Shown one piece after another: positions 28,134-37,243 of a DNA stretch of 64,000 nucleotides (positions within the stretch are counted from its first letter, which is position 1; each line of letters starts with the position of its first letter). The translations under genes and the position numbers were made by a program. This DNA is from Pricia mediterranea (GTDB taxonomy: Bacteria; Bacteroidota; Bacteroidia; Flavobacteriales; Flavobacteriaceae): NCBI RefSeq assembly GCF_032248455.1, contig NZ_JAVTTP010000001.1, forward strand, positions 620,001-684,000, given 5' to 3'. Under the pieces are notes generated by a model. It was given only the letters and a program-made list of their open reading frames with translations. It made no database searches and had not been told where the DNA came from.

Positions 28134-29138
28134 TCACATTTCCTTTTTAACCGCTTTGGGATCTTTATCGTCCCGGATGCCCACAAAACTGGGATGCCTT
28201 AGTTTATTGGAATCCGTCCATTCGGTAAACTCAAATTGACCCACATAATCGGGAGCGACCCAGTGATTCTGTCCCCCATTATCATCTTCATAATTGGAAA
28301 AGGGACTGTCCGATTGTTCAATCTCATCGAAATTTGTGCGCCATTCCTTTAAGAATTCATCGGAAAAACCCGTGCCGACCTTACCCGCGTATTGCAGCTT
28401 TTCGCCCTCATAAAATCCGACCAACAGGGCTCCGAACCCTTTGCGATCGCCCTGGGGCTCGGTAAATCCTCCGATAACAAGTTCCTGACCGTTTACACAT
28501 TTGAACTTTAGCCACTTACGGCTTCGGGTATGGCGATAAGTCGAGGTACCGTCCTTGGCAATAATGCCTTCCCAACCCTTATTGCAGGCTTCCTTGTGAA
28601 ATTTCTGTCCCTTTTCCCGCCGATGCGGGGTATAGCGTAAGGGAACCTTTTCGTTCCAATCAAAATTACGTTTGAGCAACTGTTTGCGCTGTACCAGCGG
28701 CAAATCGTGCAGGGCATAGCCATCGAAATAGAGCAGGTCAAAAATATAGAGATAGGTCTTGACCCCGATGCTTCTTGCTTTCTCGGAGTCGGCGACCTGC
28801 ATGCGTTTTTGCAGTTTCTTAAAACTGGTAACCTTACCCTCGAATGCCACAATTTCACCGTCGATCACGAAATCACGTGTAGAAAGGCTGTTCATGGCTT
28901 CGGTCAGTTCCGGAAAACGCGCATTCGCTTTTTTTCCGTTGCGCGAATACAAGTGGGGACTGCCGTTCACCATATAGACCAAACAGCGCATCCCGTCGAG
29001 TTTTCGCTCATAGATCCAATCGGGGTCGTCAAAAAAATTTTTGGTCAGGGTAGCGAGCATCGGGGAACGGAACTCGGGAAAATCGGTCTTCTCGATGCTG
29101 CCGTCTCCAGCCAGGTCCTGTATGGTGGTTGCGTCCAT
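28134..29138 (-). CDS. Stand-alone ATP-dependent DNA ligase (LigD LIG domain)
   Basis: 334 residues. Adenylation domain with motif I ERKLDGMR (nucleophile Lys46), motif III-type FDLLYFDG, motif IV WEGIIAKD and motif V WLKFKC, then an OB-fold with VAPDYVGQFEFTEWT. This is the ligase module of LigD without the polymerase or phosphoesterase parts. The ATG overlaps the TGA of the phosphoesterase gene by one base (TGATG), implying coupled translation. Confidence 0.94.
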   Translation of the reverse strand: MDATTIQDLAGDGSIEKTDFPEFRSPMLATLTKNFFDDPDWIYERKLDGMRCLVYMVNGSPHLYSRNGKKANARFPELTEAMNSLSTRDFVIDGEIVAFEGKVTSFKKLQKRMQVADSEKARSIGVKTYLYIFDLLYFDGYALHDLPLVQRKQLLKRNFDWNEKVPLRYTPHRREKGQKFHKEACNKGWEGIIAKDGTSTYRHTRSRKWLKFKCVNGQELVIGGFTEPQGDRKGFGALLVGFYEGEKLQYAGKVGTGFSDEFLKEWRTNFDEIEQSDSPFSNYEDDNGGQNHWVAPDYVGQFEFTEWTDSNKLRHPSFVGIRDDKDPKAVKKEM

Positions 29139-29731
29139 CAGGTTGCTGCTTTTTCGATTTCTTGCATCGTACGCCCGCTGGCGACGCTTTCGTTTTGGGT
29201 ACTGATAGGGTTCCGGCGGGCGTCGGCGGCATCATCGTCCATCTTGATCAAGAGCCAGTTGCCTTCCATTTTTCCGCCCTTCATTTTTATCAAGGCGTAT
29301 CCGCCCTGGAGCTTTTCCCCCTTGAGCCGCACCTCCACGGTTCCCATTTGATAACTCTTTTTCAGGGATATCGATTGACCGTCGTCATCTTTTTTAATAT
29401 TCTCGAATGCGCCCCGGTCCCATATCATAACGGTACCGCCGCCGTACTGATCTTCGGGAATGACCCCTTCGAACTCGGCGTATTCGATGGGATGGTCCTC
29501 CGTGGGAATGGCCATCCGCTTTACACTGGGATCGGTGCTGGGTCCCTTGGGTACGGACCACGATTTGAGGGTGCCGTCGATTTCCAGCCGAAAGTCGTAA
29601 TGCAGGTTGGTAGCATCGTGTTTTTGGATGACAAAGATCGGATGTTCTCCCGATTTTTTATTGCCTGTAGCCCCCTCTGGCTCCTTCGTTTGGTTAAAAT
29701 CCCTTTTTTTACTGTATTCTTCAGTGCCCAT
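29138..29731 (-). CDS. Stand-alone LigD 3'-phosphoesterase (PE) domain protein
   Basis: 197 residues with the [15 protein letters not shown] start and the phosphoesterase core [31 protein letters not shown] and [10 protein letters not shown], including the catalytic His and Asp/Glu residues of LigD-PE. This enzyme trims 3'-phosphates or ribonucleotides at breaks. Gene order PE-LIG-POL copies the domain order of the fused LigD encoded at 32251. It begins 18 bp after the stop of the SDR gene. Confidence 0.93.
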   Translation of the reverse strand: MGTEEYSKKRDFNQTKEPEGATGNKKSGEHPIFVIQKHDATNLHYDFRLEIDGTLKSWSVPKGPSTDPSVKRMAIPTEDHPIEYAEFEGVIPEDQYGGGTVMIWDRGAFENIKKDDDGQSISLKKSYQMGTVEVRLKGEKLQGGYALIKMKGGKMEGNWLLIKMDDDAADARRNPISTQNESVASGRTMQEIEKAAT

Positions 29732-29749
29732 GGCTGGATTGATGTTTAT

Positions 29750-31216
29750 TTAAAGAAAATGAAACTTCCGGTAAGGCATTACCTCTTTCGCATTCATTGT
29801 TGACCCCATTGGATTGTGTCGTTTCGAAGGAAATCTTGTCCGGTGACCGTTACTGATCAAGGTATCATCCGAATTGTTTTTATCCCGTAACGCGCCCCAT
29901 AGCAGGAAACCGCCCGCTATCAAGCCGATGGCGCCCCATATTTCTTTGTGTTTGGTTACGCGGTTAAATACACTGTACTCTAAAGCCTGGGCACCGAAAT
30001 CACCGTGTGCCCCGTGGTTTCCCGGCACCGGCTCCCACAGATTGTTTTTTCTATTGGGGTCTTCCGGCACCTCGGTCAATTGGCCCTCGAATCCATGCTC
30101 CGCCATATAATGATCCAGATATTCCGGCACCAGGCGATTGCCCCATACCGTTTTTACGGTAGAAAAGGCGACCATACGTTCGCGGACGTCTTCATGGGCT
30201 ACCTCGAAAATGGCCTGTGAGGCCACCTCGGGCTCGAAGATGGCCCCCATGGGTTTGGGCTTTCTGTCCATCCGGGATTTGACCCACCCGAACTGGGTGG
30301 TATTCATGGCGGGCAGGTGTACGATAGAGAGTCCGATTTTAGAACCTTCGTGGAAGAGTTCGGCCCGGAGGGACTCAAAAAATCCCTGAATCGCATGTTT
30401 GCTGCCGCAGTAGGCGGATTGGAGCGGAATGCCCCTATAGGCCAAGGCCGATCCGACCAGGATGATCTTGCCCCTGTTCCGCGGCCGCATATGTTCCAAG
30501 GCGGCCAGGGTGCCGTACACCTGCCCCAGGTAGGTCACCTCGGTCACGCGCCTGTATTCCTCGGATTGCATTTCCGAGACCTTGCTGAAAACGCTGACCA
30601 TGGCATTGTTGATCCATACGTCAATGGCCCCGATGTGTTCTTCGGCAAAAGCGGCCGCATCCTTCATTTTTTGGGCATCGGCCACGTCTGCAATATACAC
30701 CCAGGCTTTTCCGCCCCGGGCCTCCACCTCATTTTTGGTGGCTTCGAGCGCTTCTTCGCCCCGGGCGATCAGAAAGATATATGCCCCGCTCTCCGCAAAG
30801 CGCCAGGCAGTGGTACGGCCGACCCCGCCCGAGGCACCGGTAATCACGACCACCTCGGGCCTTTTACCGGCGGCCGTTGCCAGATTGGATCGGAAATGCG
30901 GCTGCGAGGGCGAAGAGGCTTCCGCCAAGGGCACTGCTTCCTCGGAAGTCAGCCAGGTGACCGCCTTCTCCCTTTCATCAGTGTTGAAGGTCTTGGTCTT
31001 CAGGTCCGGGGCAATGGGTCCCAACACCTTTACCGCATCCTCTACCCAATCGACGTCACTTACCAATGCCGCTTTATCGATGGAACCAAAATATTTGAGT
31101 CCCGCTTTAAAATCTTTCCACATCGCGGTGATACTGGCGTAATCGTACTCGTGAACAACGGCCAGAAAATTGAAATTGCCGTGTTTTCTCTTATAATCCC
31201 TCATTTGGACGTCCAT
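29750..31216 (-). CDS. SDR oxidoreductase with N-terminal SpoIIAA/STAS-like domain
   Basis: 488 residues from the first in-frame ATG (31216). Residues 1-about 90 (WKDFKAGLKYFGSIDKAALVS core) match the SpoIIAA-like domain. Residues 120-410 form a classical SDR with TGASGGVGR, NNA and the YCGSKHA catalytic Tyr/Lys. A hydrophobic segment lies near residues 437-452. The same frame continues upstream of the ATG with residues expected for the first STAS strand (DGIFGIEISG), so the true start is probably further upstream although no ATG, GTG or TTG exists there. Leads the split LigD operon. Confidence 0.82.
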   Translation of the reverse strand: MDVQMRDYKRKHGNFNFLAVVHEYDYASITAMWKDFKAGLKYFGSIDKAALVSDVDWVEDAVKVLGPIAPDLKTKTFNTDEREKAVTWLTSEEAVPLAEASSPSQPHFRSNLATAAGKRPEVVVITGASGGVGRTTAWRFAESGAYIFLIARGEEALEATKNEVEARGGKAWVYIADVADAQKMKDAAAFAEEHIGAIDVWINNAMVSVFSKVSEMQSEEYRRVTEVTYLGQVYGTLAALEHMRPRNRGKIILVGSALAYRGIPLQSAYCGSKHAIQGFFESLRAELFHEGSKIGLSIVHLPAMNTTQFGWVKSRMDRKPKPMGAIFEPEVASQAIFEVAHEDVRERMVAFSTVKTVWGNRLVPEYLDHYMAEHGFEGQLTEVPEDPNRKNNLWEPVPGNHGAHGDFGAQALEYSVFNRVTKHKEIWGAIGLIAGGFLLWGALRDKNNSDDTLISNGHRTRFPSKRHNPMGSTMNAKEVMPYRKFHFL

Positions 31217-31473
31217 CGTCTTCAGATTTTGTTCGGAAATTTCCCCGGAAATCTCGATTCCAAAGATACCGTCGGCGGTGTCTTCTATTTTGTGAACGGA
31301 TATGAAGAAAACGGCCAGACTTGTGGCAATATGCCTCTGATCAACCGATGAAAGAACCGTAACGAAAATAATTTTGACCCGAAGGAATAAAATGAAAGCG
31401 ATTTTGAAAATGCGGAGGTAAGGAAAAAGACAATTTAATTATCTTGTAGCCATGCACGCCAAAAAAAAAACGT

Positions 31474-32247
31474 ATGAGATCAATATGGAACGGTTCCGTC
31501 AGTTTTGGGCTGGTTTCCATCCCCATTAAACTGTTCTCCGGCTCCGAGGAACGCGCTTTGGACCTTGATATGCTGGACAGCCATGACCATGAGCGAATCC
31601 GGTACAAGAGAGTGAACGAAAAAACGGGCGAGGAAGTCGAATGGAAGGATATCGTCAAGGGCTACAAGAAAGACGACGGCTATGTCATCTTGGAAAAGGA
31701 AGATTTCGAGAACGCCAATATGAAAAAAAGCAAGACCATCGATATAGAACAATTTATCGAAGAGGCCGAAGTGGCCGACGTTCTTTTTAAAAAGCCCTAC
31801 TTTATAAAACCACAAAAAGGCGGTGAGAAATCGTATTCCCTTTTGCGAAAGGCCCTTAAGGAGACCAAGAAATTGGGAGTGGCTACCTTTGTAATGCGCC
31901 AAAAAGAACACCTTTCCCTAATAGGTGTTTATGAGGATGCCCTCGTTTTACACGTAATCCGGTTCGAGGAAGAAATAAGGGATACCGGGGAGCTGGAGCT
32001 GCCCCAGGAGAAAATCGGGAAAAAAGAACTCGAAATGGCCATTTCCCTAATCGACCAGTACACCGAAGCCTTCGACTTTGGCAAATTTGAGGATGTGTAC
32101 AACGAACAATTACTGAAAATAATTGAATCGAAGGCATCCGGGCAACTGCCGAAACCCGAAAAATTCGAATCCGAACCGACCCCCGCCAAAGATCTCATGG
32201 CGCAATTGAAGGCCAGCCTGGAAAAGCGGAAAAAAACGGCATCCTAA
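31474..32247 (+). CDS. ku: Non-homologous end-joining protein Ku
   Basis: 257 residues of bacterial Ku: starts MRSIWNGSVSFGLVSIPIK, central core with HERIRYKRVNEKTGEEVEW, and the LISLIDQYTEAFDF-type helix region near 190, with a short basic tail. Ku homodimers bind broken DNA ends and recruit LigD. It is divergent from the SDR/split-LigD operon and followed after 3 bp by ligD, so the two are one operon. Confidence 0.97.
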   Translation: MRSIWNGSVSFGLVSIPIKLFSGSEERALDLDMLDSHDHERIRYKRVNEKTGEEVEWKDIVKGYKKDDGYVILEKEDFENANMKKSKTIDIEQFIEEAEVADVLFKKPYFIKPQKGGEKSYSLLRKALKETKKLGVATFVMRQKEHLSLIGVYEDALVLHVIRFEEEIRDTGELELPQEKIGKKELEMAISLIDQYTEAFDFGKFEDVYNEQLLKIIESKASGQLPKPEKFESEPTPAKDLMAQLKASLEKRKKTAS

Positions 32248-32250
32248 AAA

Positions 32251-34680
32251 GTGAGTCTAAAAGCATACAACAAAAAACGGGATTTTTCAAAAACTCCGGA
32301 ACCTTCAGGGAACGCTGGGGATTCGCCGAACAGTGTTCACCGCTTTGTCGTTCAACGACACAAGGCCAGAAAACTGCATTACGACCTACGTTTGGAAATC
32401 AACGGTACCCTTAAGAGCTGGGCCGTGCCAAAAGGACCATCGATGAATCCCGCCGACAAGCGCTTGGCGGTCCGAACCGAGGACCATCCCCTTGAATATC
32501 TTCATTTTCACGGTACCATTCCTAAAGGAAACTATGGGGCCGGAACCATGACCATCTGGGATTCGGGCAGCTTTGATATCGATGGCGCCGAAGACAATCC
32601 GGGGCTGCTGCCACAGTTCCGGAAGGGAAACATGAAGCTTATACTTTCCGGTCAGAAACTGAAGGGCCGTTTTGCCCTGGTCCGGACGGGAGAACGCAGC
32701 GGAAAGGAAAGTTGGTTGCTTATCAAAAAGAACGACGGCTTTGCCACCGACCTTTTCTACGATGCGGAGACCTTGATCGAACCTTCCCAAAAATCTTCCA
32801 AAGAACCCCCGGGGAAAATTGCTCCCGGAAAAATCGTGCCGCCCATGCTCGCCGGGTCCGCCAAGGAGATATTCAACAATCCCAAATGGATCTACGAACT
32901 AAAATGGGACGGGTATCGGATCGTGGCGCATATTTCCGGGGATGGGGTATTGCTGCAATCCAGGAACGGCATTACTATGAACCAAAATTTCCCCGAACTG
33001 GCCAAGGAACTGGAATCGGTGGGGCACGAGACTATAATGGACGGTGAGCTAACCGTATTGGACGAAAACGGGGTCTCACAGTTCGGGGAACTGCAAAACT
33101 GGCCCGACACTCGAGGCACTTTGCGATATTACGTGTTCGACATGTTATACCTGAACGGGCACAGTATGCTCGACCTGCCACTTTTGGACAGAAAAAGCTT
33201 GATCCAAGAGGTTATCGAGGGATTGCGAACGGCGCATTATTGCGACCATGTGGAGGGTATGGGGGCGGCACTTTTTGAAAGAGCCGTCGAGGAAGGTATG
33301 GAAGGCGTAATGGCCAAGGCCGGCGATTCCAACTATGTCCCCGGGGCCCGCACCGAAAAATGGTTGAAGATCAAAAACGTCGAAAGCGAGGACGCCCTAA
33401 TATGCGGCTATACCGATTCCGTGGGCGGGGGCGTGGCCTTCGGCTCCCTGATACTGGGAAAACGCGAAGAAGACGGGCTCAAATACGTCGGCAACTGTGG
33501 ATCGGGATTCGGCGAAGCCGACCGGAAAGTCCTCTTAAAACGTTTTGCACCCTTCCGCACCAAAAAAAACCCGTTCGGTAAAAAATTGGCGTTAAAAGGG
33601 CGAAAACCTAACTGGATGTTGCCCAATTTGGAATGCGAGGTCCACTATTCCGAACGTACCAAGAACGGTCTGTTGCGGAATCCCGTATTCAAAAGACTGC
33701 GCAAGGCACCCGAAGTACCCCGGAACGCCCCATCCCCAAGCCCGAAACCCACAGGGAACGATGCCAGGGAAACCCTGGATATCGATGGGCTGCCCGTGAC
33801 CATCAGCAACCTCAACAAGGTGTACTGGCCAGATTCGGGATACACCAAGTACGACCTCATCGATTATTACCTACAAGTTTCCGACATCCTTGTACCCTAT
33901 TTAAAGGACAGGCCCGAGAGCCTCCATCGGCATCCGAACGGGATTATGGAAGAAGGTTTCTATCAAAAGGACAACGAAAACGTGCCCGAATGGATGCAGA
34001 CGGCTACCATCTATTCCAAATCTTCCGAAAGGGACATCAATTATCTGCTCTGTCAAAATACGGCCTCGCTGATTTATATGGCGAACCTGGGCTGCATCGA
34101 AATCCATCCCTGGAACTCCAAAACCGATAATTTGGACAGACCGGATTACGGCATTATCGACCTCGATCCGCCAGAAGGAACGGATTTTAAAAAGGTAATA
34201 GAGTCCGCCTTGGCGGTACACCAAGTCCTCAACGAAGGGAAGATCGAGGGCTATTGCAAGACCTCGGGTGCCAAGGGCCTACATGTTTATCTGCCCATGA
34301 ACGGCGAATATACCTATGAAGAAGTCCGGAATTTTACCAAACTCATCTGTTATTTTGTACAGCGACGAATTCCCGAACTTACCACGATGGAACGTCGTAT
34401 AAAAGATCGCAACGGAAAGATATATCTCGATTACCTGCAGAATCGGAAAGGGCACACGGTCGTATCGCCCTATTCCGTACGTCCGGTCAAGGGCGCCCAG
34501 GTTTCCGCCCCTTTGCTTTGGAGCGAACTAGAAGACGGCCTTCTACCTTCCGATTTCACCCTAAAAAATATGCCGGACAGGCTTGCACGTAAAGGTGATC
34601 TATTCGTTCCCATATTGCAAGAGGGCATCTCCATGGAAAAGGCTTTGGAAAGGCTCGATAGAATGTCGGCGGAGACATAG
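32251..34680 (+). CDS. ligD: Multidomain DNA ligase D (PE-LIG-POL)
   Basis: 809 residues from a GTG start 3 bp behind the ku stop; the N-terminus (YNKKRDFSKTPEPSG) fits LigD starts exactly. Domains: phosphoesterase about 1-165 (His43 in HYDLRLE), ATP-dependent ligase about 190-500 (nucleophile Lys218 in ELKWDGYR), polymerase about 520-809 (Asp637/Asp639 in IDLDPPEG). This is the Pseudomonas-type domain order. It should process, fill and seal double-strand breaks with Ku. Confidence 0.97.
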   Translation: MSLKAYNKKRDFSKTPEPSGNAGDSPNSVHRFVVQRHKARKLHYDLRLEINGTLKSWAVPKGPSMNPADKRLAVRTEDHPLEYLHFHGTIPKGNYGAGTMTIWDSGSFDIDGAEDNPGLLPQFRKGNMKLILSGQKLKGRFALVRTGERSGKESWLLIKKNDGFATDLFYDAETLIEPSQKSSKEPPGKIAPGKIVPPMLAGSAKEIFNNPKWIYELKWDGYRIVAHISGDGVLLQSRNGITMNQNFPELAKELESVGHETIMDGELTVLDENGVSQFGELQNWPDTRGTLRYYVFDMLYLNGHSMLDLPLLDRKSLIQEVIEGLRTAHYCDHVEGMGAALFERAVEEGMEGVMAKAGDSNYVPGARTEKWLKIKNVESEDALICGYTDSVGGGVAFGSLILGKREEDGLKYVGNCGSGFGEADRKVLLKRFAPFRTKKNPFGKKLALKGRKPNWMLPNLECEVHYSERTKNGLLRNPVFKRLRKAPEVPRNAPSPSPKPTGNDARETLDIDGLPVTISNLNKVYWPDSGYTKYDLIDYYLQVSDILVPYLKDRPESLHRHPNGIMEEGFYQKDNENVPEWMQTATIYSKSSERDINYLLCQNTASLIYMANLGCIEIHPWNSKTDNLDRPDYGIIDLDPPEGTDFKKVIESALAVHQVLNEGKIEGYCKTSGAKGLHVYLPMNGEYTYEEVRNFTKLICYFVQRRIPELTTMERRIKDRNGKIYLDYLQNRKGHTVVSPYSVRPVKGAQVSAPLLWSELEDGLLPSDFTLKNMPDRLARKGDLFVPILQEGISMEKALERLDRMSAET

Positions 34681-34757
34681 GCATTCTCGGCACCCAAGCG
34701 GCATACCAAAAAATCTCGCAGTCCGATAAAGTTAAAAACTTATTTCAAACAGCTTCC

Positions 34758-34814
34758 CTAAGCCTTGGACCAACAATATCTTTACTCTAAGCCTTAGGCC
34801 GACAATATCTTTAC
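34758..34814 (+). repeat. 29-bp tandem direct repeat containing TATCTTTA
   Basis: Two copies (34758-34785 and 34787-34814) of a unit beginning CTAAGCCTT and ending TATCTTTAC, with a degraded third copy to about 34840. It lies between ligD and the DUF892 gene. Confidence 0.85.
34777..34813 (+). promoter_or_regulatory. Twin TATCTTTA elements upstream of a DUF892 gene
   Basis: TATCTTTA occurs at 34777-34784 and 34806-34813, each within one copy of the tandem repeat and upstream of the ferritin-like gene. The same octamer stands upstream of other stress genes (39869, 45899, 52030). It resembles TANNTTTG but lacks a TTTG -33 box, so a variant promoter or regulator site is possible. Confidence 0.4.
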
Positions 34815-34877
34815 AATATCCTTGAGACTTAGACCAGACGATATGGCGGATTAAAAAAAACCGTGGAAAAGAAAATA

Positions 34878-35348
34878 ATGCGCGACCTTTTCGAGAGACA
34901 ATTGCAGAACCTCTACAATTCTGAACTTCTCATATTGAACATCTTACCGGAGATGCTCAAATATGCGACGGACAAAGAATTGAAGGAAATCATAAGGCGC
35001 TATACCGAACAGACCTATGACCAAAAGCAAAGGCTTGTGGAAATAGGCGAATATCTCCATATCAGGTTCAAAATAAATGATGGAAAAATCATTCTAGGGC
35101 TGCTCGAAGAAACCAGGGATCTGTTCGCGGATTTTCCCGGAGGTTTTTTAATGGATGTGGGAATCATTTCAAAAATACAACATATAGGCCATTTTCAAAT
35201 CTCCGCCTACGAGACCGCCCTTCTTTATGCCAAGGCGCTGGACATTAAAGAGGTTGCCGACCAGCTCGATGAGACCTTATGGGAAGCCTACGAGGGAGAT
35301 GAGAATTGCGGCGATTATGCAAGAAATTTAATATTTAACAAAAACTAA
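34878..35348 (+). CDS. DUF892 (YciE/YciF) ferritin-like protein
   Basis: 156 residues from the ATG at 34878 (a GTG at 34863 would add five). Mostly alpha-helical with the family start LFERQLQNLYNSE and the IGHFQISAYETALLYAK helix. DUF892 proteins have a ferritin-like diiron fold and are stress-induced. This copy has diverged: the usual EHYEISxYGT is HFQISAYET here, and its acidic metal ligands are fewer than in the paralogue at 37244. Confidence 0.85.
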   Translation: MRDLFERQLQNLYNSELLILNILPEMLKYATDKELKEIIRRYTEQTYDQKQRLVEIGEYLHIRFKINDGKIILGLLEETRDLFADFPGGFLMDVGIISKIQHIGHFQISAYETALLYAKALDIKEVADQLDETLWEAYEGDENCGDYARNLIFNKN

Positions 35349-35419
35349 TGCGATTCGCCGCTTCTGCACATCAAAACTCCGTGTCGTCAAAAGGTCGCTT
35401 TCCCCTAATCCAGATGTTC

Positions 35420-35795
35420 TGAAAACCGGCTGTTTTGTAAAAAATAGGGCCCTATACCCCACAGGATCGCTGGGAAGAAGAAAGCGGATTTTCACCCTTT
35501 ACCATGGCCGTACAAATAGCAGCCTTGTTGGCCGGGGCGGACCTGGCCGACGAAAACAAGGAAGATGATCTGGCCCGCTATTGCCGGCAGACGGCGGACA
35601 GCTGGAACGACTCCATCGAATACCGTTCCCACGTCACGGATACCCCCGATGGCCCGAGAGAACGGAGTGGCCGGATACTACATTCGAATCAATCCACATG
35701 TGGATATTCCCGCCGACCGGCTCGGCATGAACTATTTGATCCAAGGAAAAAACCCTGTTTCAGGAGTTAAATACATCCCGAAACAGAGTATTTGA
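35420..35795 (+). pseudogene. GH15 glucoamylase fragment, frameshifted
   Basis: Two frames read together as an internal to C-terminal piece of a glucan 1,4-alpha-glucosidase (GH15). The frame through 35504 gives GPYTPQDRWEEESGFSPFTM, then LARYCRQTADSWNDSIEY. Near 35650 the frame shifts and continues as NGVAGYYIRINP. Upstream the first frame is closed by a TAA near 35440. With no N-terminus, a frameshift and no start it is non-functional debris of a carbohydrate enzyme. Confidence 0.65.
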
Positions 35796-35842
35796 GAAAC
35801 AAGGCATTCTCTTCTGTACGTTACACTAAGGCATCACGTTCT

Positions 35843-36391
35843 TTAGTTCATGATATCGCCAGTGGGTTGCAGTACATTGTCCATGATCTGTATTACACCG
35901 TCGGACGTCTTGATATCGGGCTCAACAATCTGCGCTCCCCCGATGCTCACGGTATTGCCGGTAGTGGAAACACGTATTTCCTCTTCGCCTTCGGTATCCA
36001 TGATATCGGCATCCTTAAAATCGCGCTTCATTACCTTTTTTGGCATATAGTGTCGCTTTACAAAGTTAATCAACTTTGTTCTGTTTTTCGGATCTGTCAA
36101 CTCAGCAAACTCCTCGATGGTCATATCGGCAAAAGCTTCGTTGGTAGGCACAAAAAGCGTGTGAGGGCTGTCGGCCAAAGTCAGCGAAACCTCAAGATTG
36201 GCCAAAGCGACCAAATCCGAAAAAGTCGATACCTGCCTGTCCATATGAAGCAGATCTAAAGTAGAATAGGATTCGGGATTGTCGATTCCCTCAAATACTT
36301 TCCCGTCGTTACCGGATTGCGCTGTGGCGGTAAAACCGATCAGGATGGCGCCGAAGGTCAGCAGACAAAATTTTGTCAGATAATTTTTCAT
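35843..36391 (-). CDS. Secreted single-domain FAS1 protein
   Basis: 182 residues with a signal peptide (to about residue 24, TATAQ). One FAS1 domain, about 40-178, with TLFVPTNEAFADM and the closing SDGVIQIMDNVLQP. Unlike the lipoprotein FAS1 paralogues it has no lipobox and should be soluble in the periplasm or exported. Monocistronic, flanked by the GH15 relic. Confidence 0.88.
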   Translation of the reverse strand: MKNYLTKFCLLTFGAILIGFTATAQSGNDGKVFEGIDNPESYSTLDLLHMDRQVSTFSDLVALANLEVSLTLADSPHTLFVPTNEAFADMTIEEFAELTDPKNRTKLINFVKRHYMPKKVMKRDFKDADIMDTEGEEEIRVSTTGNTVSIGGAQIVEPDIKTSDGVIQIMDNVLQPTGDIMN

Positions 36392-36705
36392 GGTGTATAA
36401 GTTGAACTATTAATATAAAACCGGATGGACCGGTATCCGGACCTTTGTTCGGACAGTTCAATTTTATAAAAATCGGAGGATAGCCCGTGACTTAATCCAT
36501 AGCAACTTTAACTGTATAAAACATTGCCAGCCAACCCCTCACAAAGATGATCGATATCGTTAAACTACTCTTTTATACGACTAAAAAGTCTGCCCGTCAT
36601 TTATCAATTTTATCACGAGCCTTCGGTTATATCCTCTCAAGGCAAGAAGATGTAGACCGAAGATTCAATACCGTATATAATGTTAATCCTTAAAATGTAA
36701 ATACC
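36392..36705. other. Intergenic between divergent FAS1 and lipoprotein genes
   Basis: 314 bp, AT-rich. It should contain both divergent promoters; I cannot assign them. No ORF or repeat. Confidence 0.5.
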
Positions 36706-37137
36706 ATGAAGAAAATGTTAGTTCTCAGTTTATGTATGTTGGCTTTAGTCGGACTTAGTTCGTGCGACAATGATGACAGTTCCGGTACCAATTTCGAGTT
36801 TAGGGCCCTAAAGGTTACCGATGCCGAATTGCCGGATTCCTTTCAGTTGGGCCGTACCTATGAAATCGTCGTCACCTATGAACGACCCGATGCCTGTACC
36901 TATTTTCAAGGTTTTGACGTGTATCCCGAAGACACTGCGGTGCGGGAAGTCACGGCCATTGGTTGGGAAGACGTTGACCGCGCCTGCACCCAACAGATCA
37001 TAGAAGGCACCAACAGCTTTCTCTTTCGGGTCATCCATGAGAAAGACTATACCTTCCGGTTTTGGCAAAGCGAAAATGCCGACGGGGAGCCCCAGTACCT
37101 AGAGATGACCGTACCTATAGATACGACCTCCAGCTGA
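36706..37137 (+). CDS. Small lipoprotein of unknown function
   Basis: 143 residues, lipobox LSSC with Cys at about 20. The mature part is a beta-rich domain (FEFRALKVTDAELPDSFQLG ...) with one Cys pair (in DACTYF and DRACTQ) that could form a disulfide. Similar small lipoproteins occur in flavobacteria without functional annotation. A hairpin follows at 37191. Confidence 0.75.
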   Translation: MKKMLVLSLCMLALVGLSSCDNDDSSGTNFEFRALKVTDAELPDSFQLGRTYEIVVTYERPDACTYFQGFDVYPEDTAVREVTAIGWEDVDRACTQQIIEGTNSFLFRVIHEKDYTFRFWQSENADGEPQYLEMTVPIDTTSS

Positions 37138-37190
37138 ATCTAAAGGCCGAAACTCAAGATCGATGCCGGATTCCGCGACCGCCAACAAAC

Positions 37191-37215
37191 AAGGGACAAC
37201 AGATTGTTGTCCCTT
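37191..37215. terminator. Hairpin between convergent genes
   Basis: Perfect 10-bp stem (37191-37200 with 37206-37215) and a 5-nt loop, located between the convergent lipoprotein and DUF892 genes. T-runs are weak on both sides, so termination efficiency is uncertain. Confidence 0.7.
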
Positions 37216-37243
37216 ACCTATATAATTATATCCAAAAGAAAAA

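Noticed and set aside
29129-29803. 224-codon plus-strand ORF opposite the split LigD phosphoesterase
   Set aside because: Antisense to PE, whose catalytic motifs are complete; no domain on the plus strand.
30317-31351. 344-codon plus-strand ORF opposite the STAS-SDR gene
   Set aside because: It is antisense to a gene with complete SDR motifs, shows no domain and arises from the GC-rich third positions of the real gene.
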